Assembly (NCBI GenBank): GCA_017613055.1
Contig: JAGAES010000068.1
Coordinates: 1 to 18,128, forward strand
Reading direction: 5' to 3'
DNA: 18,128 nt
DNA from: Lachnospiraceae bacterium
GTDB lineage: Bacteria; Bacillota_A; Clostridia; Lachnospirales; Lachnospiraceae
Shown here piece by piece: positions 14,896 to 18,128 of the stretch. A model generated the notes under the pieces. That model was not told the origin of the DNA. It saw nothing but the letters and a program-made list of their open reading frames with translations, and did not search any database. The position numbers and the translations under genes were made by a program. How positions within the stretch are numbered: position 1 is the first letter of the stretch; every line of letters starts with the position of its first letter.

Positions 14896-15647
14896 GAAAA
14901 ACTTTGTTCACGGAAAGAAAATGGGAAACGGTATTTCTGCTGATTGAAGAGGCGGCAATCGCCTGTGTGATTGCATACTATCTTTTTGTTGCCGACCGGC
15001 CGGACCATGCGTTTAAGTTTTTCATCACGATGTTCGTTGTCATGATTCCGCTTATACTCGGACTGCTTCTGTCCGCGAGGGCCCTGCTTCCGGTCTACTG
15101 TTTTGCGGCTGTTTATGCGTCCGGGCATACGGTTGCCAGCTGTTTCGGCTTCTACCTGACCTGCCCGTGGTGGGATAAGGGAATGCATTTTGCAGAGGGC
15201 TTCCTGATTACGATGGTTGCGTACTACGTTCTTCAGCATACGTTCAAGGGCACCGCCGGAAGGAGGGCAGCGATCCTGGCAGCAGCAGTCTCATTTTCCG
15301 TGCTGATTGCAGTCCTTTGGGAGACTGCCGAGTTCACGGCCGACCGGTTCTTTGTGCTCGACATGCAAAAGGACGCGTATGTGACGCACATAGATTCGTA
15401 CCTTCTCGGCGGGAATACCGGCGACATCGAAACAATCGGTAAGATTGAATCGGTTACGGTAAATGGGAAGGAACTCCCGGGGTATATCGACGTCGGCCTT
15501 ACGGATACGATGTATGACCTGATTACGTCGTTAGGGGGCTCGCTATTGTTCCTCCTTTACGCGCTTTTTGACCGCGACCGGCATCCGCTTATAAGGTTTT
15601 TGAAGAGTTCGGAGACGGAGGAGAAAGGGTTTGACGGGGAAGCTTAG
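14892..15647 (+). CDS. DUF2238-like multi-pass membrane protein
   Basis: A 251-residue integral membrane protein with about six to seven helices (around 14-33, 43-61, 65-87, 102-117, 126-143 and 210-226). Conserved polar groups lie near membrane ends: WWDKGMHFAEGF (93-104), WETAEF with D151 (143-151), MQ (158-159) and GLTDTMYDL (202-210). This pattern of D/H, E/E and DTMxD residues is what I recall for DUF2238 (YjdF-type) proteins, whose function is not established. The charged residues suggest a metal- or lipid-headgroup site. It overlaps the second permease gene as ATGA, so it is probably made with the transporter. No terminator follows it. Confidence 0.75.
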   Translation: MRKTLFTERKWETVFLLIEEAAIACVIAYYLFVADRPDHAFKFFITMFVVMIPLILGLLLSARALLPVYCFAAVYASGHTVASCFGFYLTCPWWDKGMHFAEGFLITMVAYYVLQHTFKGTAGRRAAILAAAVSFSVLIAVLWETAEFTADRFFVLDMQKDAYVTHIDSYLLGGNTGDIETIGKIESVTVNGKELPGYIDVGLTDTMYDLITSLGGSLLFLLYALFDRDRHPLIRFLKSSETEEKGFDGEA

Positions 15648-15655
15648 AATCGGTG

Positions 15656-15684
15656 TTGCATTTTCCGTACAAATATGTTAGAAT
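15656..15684 (+). promoter_or_regulatory. extended -10 promoter of the DJ-1 family gene
   Basis: TTGCAT (15656-15661), 17 bases and TAGAAT (15679-15684), with TGT just before the -10 box, form a good sigma-A promoter with extended -10. The start near 15691 gives a leader of about 37 bases. It allows this gene to be expressed apart from the transporter genes upstream. Confidence 0.72.
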
Positions 15685-15727
15685 TGCCGAAAATTACGAC
15701 ATATATCGCATATTGAAGGGAGAAAAA

Positions 15728-16276
15728 ATGGCTAAGGTATACGTTTTTCTGGCAAACGGAGTTGAAGAAATAGAGGCCCTGACGGTTGTTGACGTATTAA
15801 GAAGAGGCGGCATGGAGGTCACCACGGTTTCGGTGACCGGGAAGAAGGAGATTCTCGGTTCGCACGGGATTCCGATCGGCGCGGATGAGCTTTTTGATGA
15901 GGACACGCTTCTTGACGGCGATATGCTTGTGCTTCCGGGCGGACTCAAGGGAACGAACGCGCTGATGGCGCACGAAGGACTCCGGAATCTTTTGATGGCT
16001 TACCGCGACGCCGACAGGTTCATTACCGCAATCTGCGCGGCGCCGAGCGTACTCGGCATGAACGGCCTTCTGAAGGGCCGCAGGGCAACCTGCTATCCGG
16101 GTTTTGAGGACAAGCTCCTCGGCGCGGCGGCGACCGGAGAGGACGTCGTACAGGACGGCAACATCATCACCGGCAAGGGAATGGGAGTATCCATTCCGTT
16201 CGCTTTAAAGCTTCTTTCGGTATTCTCGCCCGAGAAGGCCGAAGAGGTCGGAAAGAAGATCCAGTTCCCGGGTTGA
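15728..16276 (+). CDS. DJ-1/PfpI family protein (YajL/ThiJ-like)
   Basis: A 182-residue cytoplasmic protein of the DJ-1 superfamily, the usual length for single-domain members. The nucleophile-elbow cysteine is C103 in ITAICAAPSVLG. E16 in GVEEIEAL corresponds to the glutamate that lowers its pKa (E18 in human DJ-1). The start LANGVEEIEALTVVDVLRRGG is typical. The histidine after the elbow in human DJ-1 appears as Tyr (TCYPGFE). Family members are linked to oxidative or carbonyl stress; deglycase and glyoxalase III activities have been reported and disputed. AAGGGAG six bases before ATG 15728 sets the start. A GTG at 15653 would begin upstream of the promoter's predicted start. It is closed by a strong terminator. 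Confidence 0.93.
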   Translation: MAKVYVFLANGVEEIEALTVVDVLRRGGMEVTTVSVTGKKEILGSHGIPIGADELFDEDTLLDGDMLVLPGGLKGTNALMAHEGLRNLLMAYRDADRFITAICAAPSVLGMNGLLKGRRATCYPGFEDKLLGAAATGEDVVQDGNIITGKGMGVSIPFALKLLSVFSPEKAEEVGKKIQFPG

Positions 16277-16311
16277 GAATGCAACTTTATTTGTCAGAAA
16301 TTAAGAATCCT

Positions 16312-16353
16312 AAGAGGTTCGGCACGAAAAATGCCGGGCCTCTTCTTTTTTCT
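16312..16353 (+). terminator. intrinsic terminator after the DJ-1 family gene
   Basis: A 13-bp stem (16312-16324 with 16332-16344, two G-U pairs) and a seven-base A-rich loop are followed by CTTTTTT. It is the strongest terminator in the window and marks the end of the long plus-strand block. Confidence 0.9.
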
Positions 16354-16373
16354 TTGAAATCATAAAGAATTCA

Positions 16374-16403
16374 TTGGATTTTCCGGCTCTATTGTAGTAC
16401 AAT
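16374..16403 (+). promoter_or_regulatory. promoter of the PAS-GGDEF-GAF gene
   Basis: TTGGAT (16374-16379), 18 bases and TACAAT (16398-16403) resemble a sigma-A promoter. The start near 16410 gives a leader of about 55 bases. The -10 box lies inside the palindrome described separately. Confidence 0.6.
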
Positions 16404-16407
16404 AGAG
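16387..16407. promoter_or_regulatory. 21-bp palindrome over the -10 box, operator candidate
   Basis: CTCTATTGTA (16387-16396) and TACAATAGAG (16398-16407) are perfect reverse complements around a central G at 16397. The right arm contains the TACAAT -10 box. The element ends before the predicted transcript start, so it would act as DNA rather than as an RNA hairpin. A dimeric repressor bound here would block RNA polymerase. Confidence 0.6.
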
Positions 16408-16419
16408 AGTAATCTAAAA

Positions 16420-16444
16420 TCCCTTTTTGTGGGGTAAAAAGGGA
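16420..16444 (+). promoter_or_regulatory. hairpin in the leader of the PAS-GGDEF-GAF gene
   Basis: TCCCTTTTT (16420-16428) pairs perfectly with AAAAAGGGA (16436-16444) over a loop GTGGGGT. It ends eight bases before the ribosome site GAGGAGG (16452-16458). It is AT-rich, so its stability is moderate. It could affect mRNA stability or translation; nothing identifies a ligand. Confidence 0.45.
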
Positions 16445-16464
16445 AGGTCACGAGGAGGTTTACG

Positions 16465-18128
16465 ATGGCGGATGTGATCGGAAACGGGGAGGAGAGAATT
16501 CAGCAGCTCGAACAGCAGCTGGAGATGGAAAAACAGAAATACCGGATTATCTCGGGCATGGTCAAATGCGGACTGTGGGAATATACCGTTTCCACAGGCG
16601 TTTTGGTGCAATGCCGCCTCGGTGAGGGGATGGGAGAGAAGGATCGTCTTCTGATCCGGAACTTCCGCGAGAGTCTCCTGTCGGCAGGCCTTGTGTATGA
16701 GGCGGACCTGCCTGTTTTCGATGCGCTTTGCAACAGCCTGCAGAACGGAGACGAGGCATTTTCTTACGATATCCGCTCCTATGTGGACGATAAGAAGACG
16801 ATGTGGCTCCGCTATGAGGGCTACACCGTGTTCAACAGCAAGGGCGAGCCGGCCAAGGTTATGGGGCGCACGCTCAATGTGGACCAGGAGAAGAAGGACG
16901 AGCAGGTGACGATGAAGGATGCCGACAAGGACAACGTCACCGGACTCTTTACGCAGAACGTGATCCGTGAGAAGGTCGAGGACTGGGTGAAGAACAGCAA
17001 AGATACCGACCGCTTTGCATTTTTCGTACTGAGCGTTGACGATTTCAGCTCGATTACCGACGAATACGGCCACGCGTACGGTGAGTACATCCTCGAGAAA
17101 CTGGCCGGAGCGCTCGGTTCGGTATTCCTCGATTCCGACTGTCTAGCGCACACGACCGACGACGAATTCATCATGCTGAAGAACGAAATCCGTACGCCTG
17201 CCGAGGTGTACGCGATTGCCCGTGCGGTCGGCAAGGCGGCCGAGCGGATTGAATTAAAGCGCGGCGGCGGCGTCACCGTGAATATCGGTGTCGCAATCTT
17301 CCCGAACGACGGGCGCGACTATACGAGTCTGCATAAGAAGGCCTCGGTTGCCCTTGAGGCGGCGCAACGCAACGTGAACAACAACTGTACGATTTACGAC
17401 GAGTCGCTCGAACTGCATCACGCTTACCGGCCCGCGCACGAGACTGCAAAGCCGGAACCCGAGAAGACCGAAGCGAAGAAGATCGTCGAGCACGAGCAGC
17501 AGACGCAGTACGGCCCGGTGGAACGGAACATCGTGAACCGGATTTTTGATTTCCTTGCGGGCGGCGGCACGGACGCCGAGCTTCAGGAAATCTTCGGCGA
17601 AATCGGAAAGTATTACGGTTATCAGCGCATTTATGCGGTTGTGATGGATCCCCAGAAGCAGCAGTTATGGATCCGGTACAACTGGGAAAGCAGTGAGAAC
17701 CCGCATACCGCGGCGTTCGAAGAAGTGCTCCGCTCGGCGCGCAAGGAACTGAAGAACCGCTTCACGAACGACCCTGCGTTCATCTGCACGAACTCCGCGC
17801 AATTAGGTCTTAAGATTCCGGATGAGATTAAGGAACAGTATCCGGATGCGTCGGTATTCCAGTATGCGATTATCGATTCTGCAGACACATTTGCCTATCT
17901 GACCTTCGTGAAGGAAGTCGATGCGGACTGGAAGAAGGAAGAGCAGGATATCCTTTCGCATCTCAGCAGGCTTTTAGGCATCTATGTCGAACGGTCCCGG
18001 ACGAAAGAAATGCTTTCGGAAGAGGTTCGTTACGCGCGTGCCATTATCGAGAACCAGCAGATTACGAACTATGCAATCCGCCCCGACACGTTTGAACTTG
18101 TATACGTCGGCGATTACACCGGACGGCA
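16465..18128 (+). CDS. PAS-like/degenerate GGDEF/GAF-like/PAS signalling protein, 3' end outside window
   Basis: An open frame of 554 codons without a stop at the window edge. Order: a short coiled coil (about 8-27), a PAS-like domain (about 28-137, ending VMGRTLNVD), a GGDEF-type domain (about 155-312), a charged linker (313-350), a GAF-like domain (about 352-510) and the start of a further PAS-like domain (about 522 onward). In the GGDEF domain DNVTGL, FVLSVDDFSSITDEYGHAYGE and VNIGVAIFPNDG are well kept. The signature at 231-235 is TDDEF instead of GGDEF, and the RxxD inhibitory site is absent (L222, D225). Such domains usually cannot make cyclic di-GMP and may bind GTP or act as structural or sensory parts. 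There is no signal peptide or membrane helix in the visible part. A catalytic GGDEF or EAL domain may follow outside the window. GAGGAGG lies six bases before ATG 16465. Confidence 0.88.
   Translation, partial: MADVIGNGEERIQQLEQQLEMEKQKYRIISGMVKCGLWEYTVSTGVLVQCRLGEGMGEKDRLLIRNFRESLLSAGLVYEADLPVFDALCNSLQNGDEAFSYDIRSYVDDKKTMWLRYEGYTVFNSKGEPAKVMGRTLNVDQEKKDEQVTMKDADKDNVTGLFTQNVIREKVEDWVKNSKDTDRFAFFVLSVDDFSSITDEYGHAYGEYILEKLAGALGSVFLDSDCLAHTTDDEFIMLKNEIRTPAEVYAIARAVGKAAERIELKRGGGVTVNIGVAIFPNDGRDYTSLHKKASVALEAAQRNVNNNCTIYDESLELHHAYRPAHETAKPEPEKTEAKKIVEHEQQTQYGPVERNIVNRIFDFLAGGGTDAELQEIFGEIGKYYGYQRIYAVVMDPQKQQLWIRYNWESSENPHTAAFEEVLRSARKELKNRFTNDPAFICTNSAQLGLKIPDEIKEQYPDASVFQYAIIDSADTFAYLTFVKEVDADWKKEEQDILSHLSRLLGIYVERSRTKEMLSEEVRYARAIIENQQITNYAIRPDTFELVYVGDYTGR

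Overview
The window looks like chromosomal DNA of a low- to mid-GC Gram-positive anaerobe of the Bacillota, class Clostridia, most likely Lachnospiraceae or a relative. This is inferred from several things together: strong GGAGG-type ribosome sites, sigma-A-like promoters, compact overlapping genes, the clostridial type of citrate synthase, InlB-type repeat surface proteins, and a cytoplasmic GH51 arabinofuranosidase as found in plant-fibre-using gut or rumen bacteria. No transposase, phage gene, CRISPR array or rRNA gene was seen.

Layout. Positions 1-294 hold the end of a tRNA operon (Arg-TCT partial, His-GTG, Gln-TTG) closed by a terminator. Positions 318-4047 hold an HhH-SNF2 helicase overlapping a lipid-anchored HtrA-like serine protease, followed by a hairpin terminator. 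A tRNA-Leu(TAG) on the minus strand with its own near-consensus promoter follows at 4095-4217. A citrate synthase gene with its own promoter and terminator lies at 4246-5761.

From 5829 to 15647 there are eight plus-strand genes with no gap above 30 bp and several start/stop overlaps, so they may form one long operon. In order these are two paralogous, signal-peptide-bearing, C-terminally membrane-anchored modular proteins; a GH51 alpha-L-arabinofuranosidase; a small Cys-rich protein; an ABC ATPase; two ABC-2-type permeases; and a DUF2238-like membrane protein. A DJ-1/PfpI-family gene with its own extended -10 promoter and a strong terminator follows (15656-16353).

The window ends inside a large signalling gene (16465 onward, cut by the window edge) with the order PAS-like, degenerate GGDEF (TDDEF), GAF-like, start of another PAS. 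Its promoter carries a 21-bp palindrome over the -10 box.

The best candidate for something undescribed is the pair of surface proteins. They are built from seven copies of a roughly 90-130-residue module centred on an Asp-rich FDLDGDG loop, interleaved with six divergent InlB-type repeats. The upstream protease also carries InlB-type repeats, so several exported proteins here share this fold. No classical mobile, defence or biosynthetic system was recognised.
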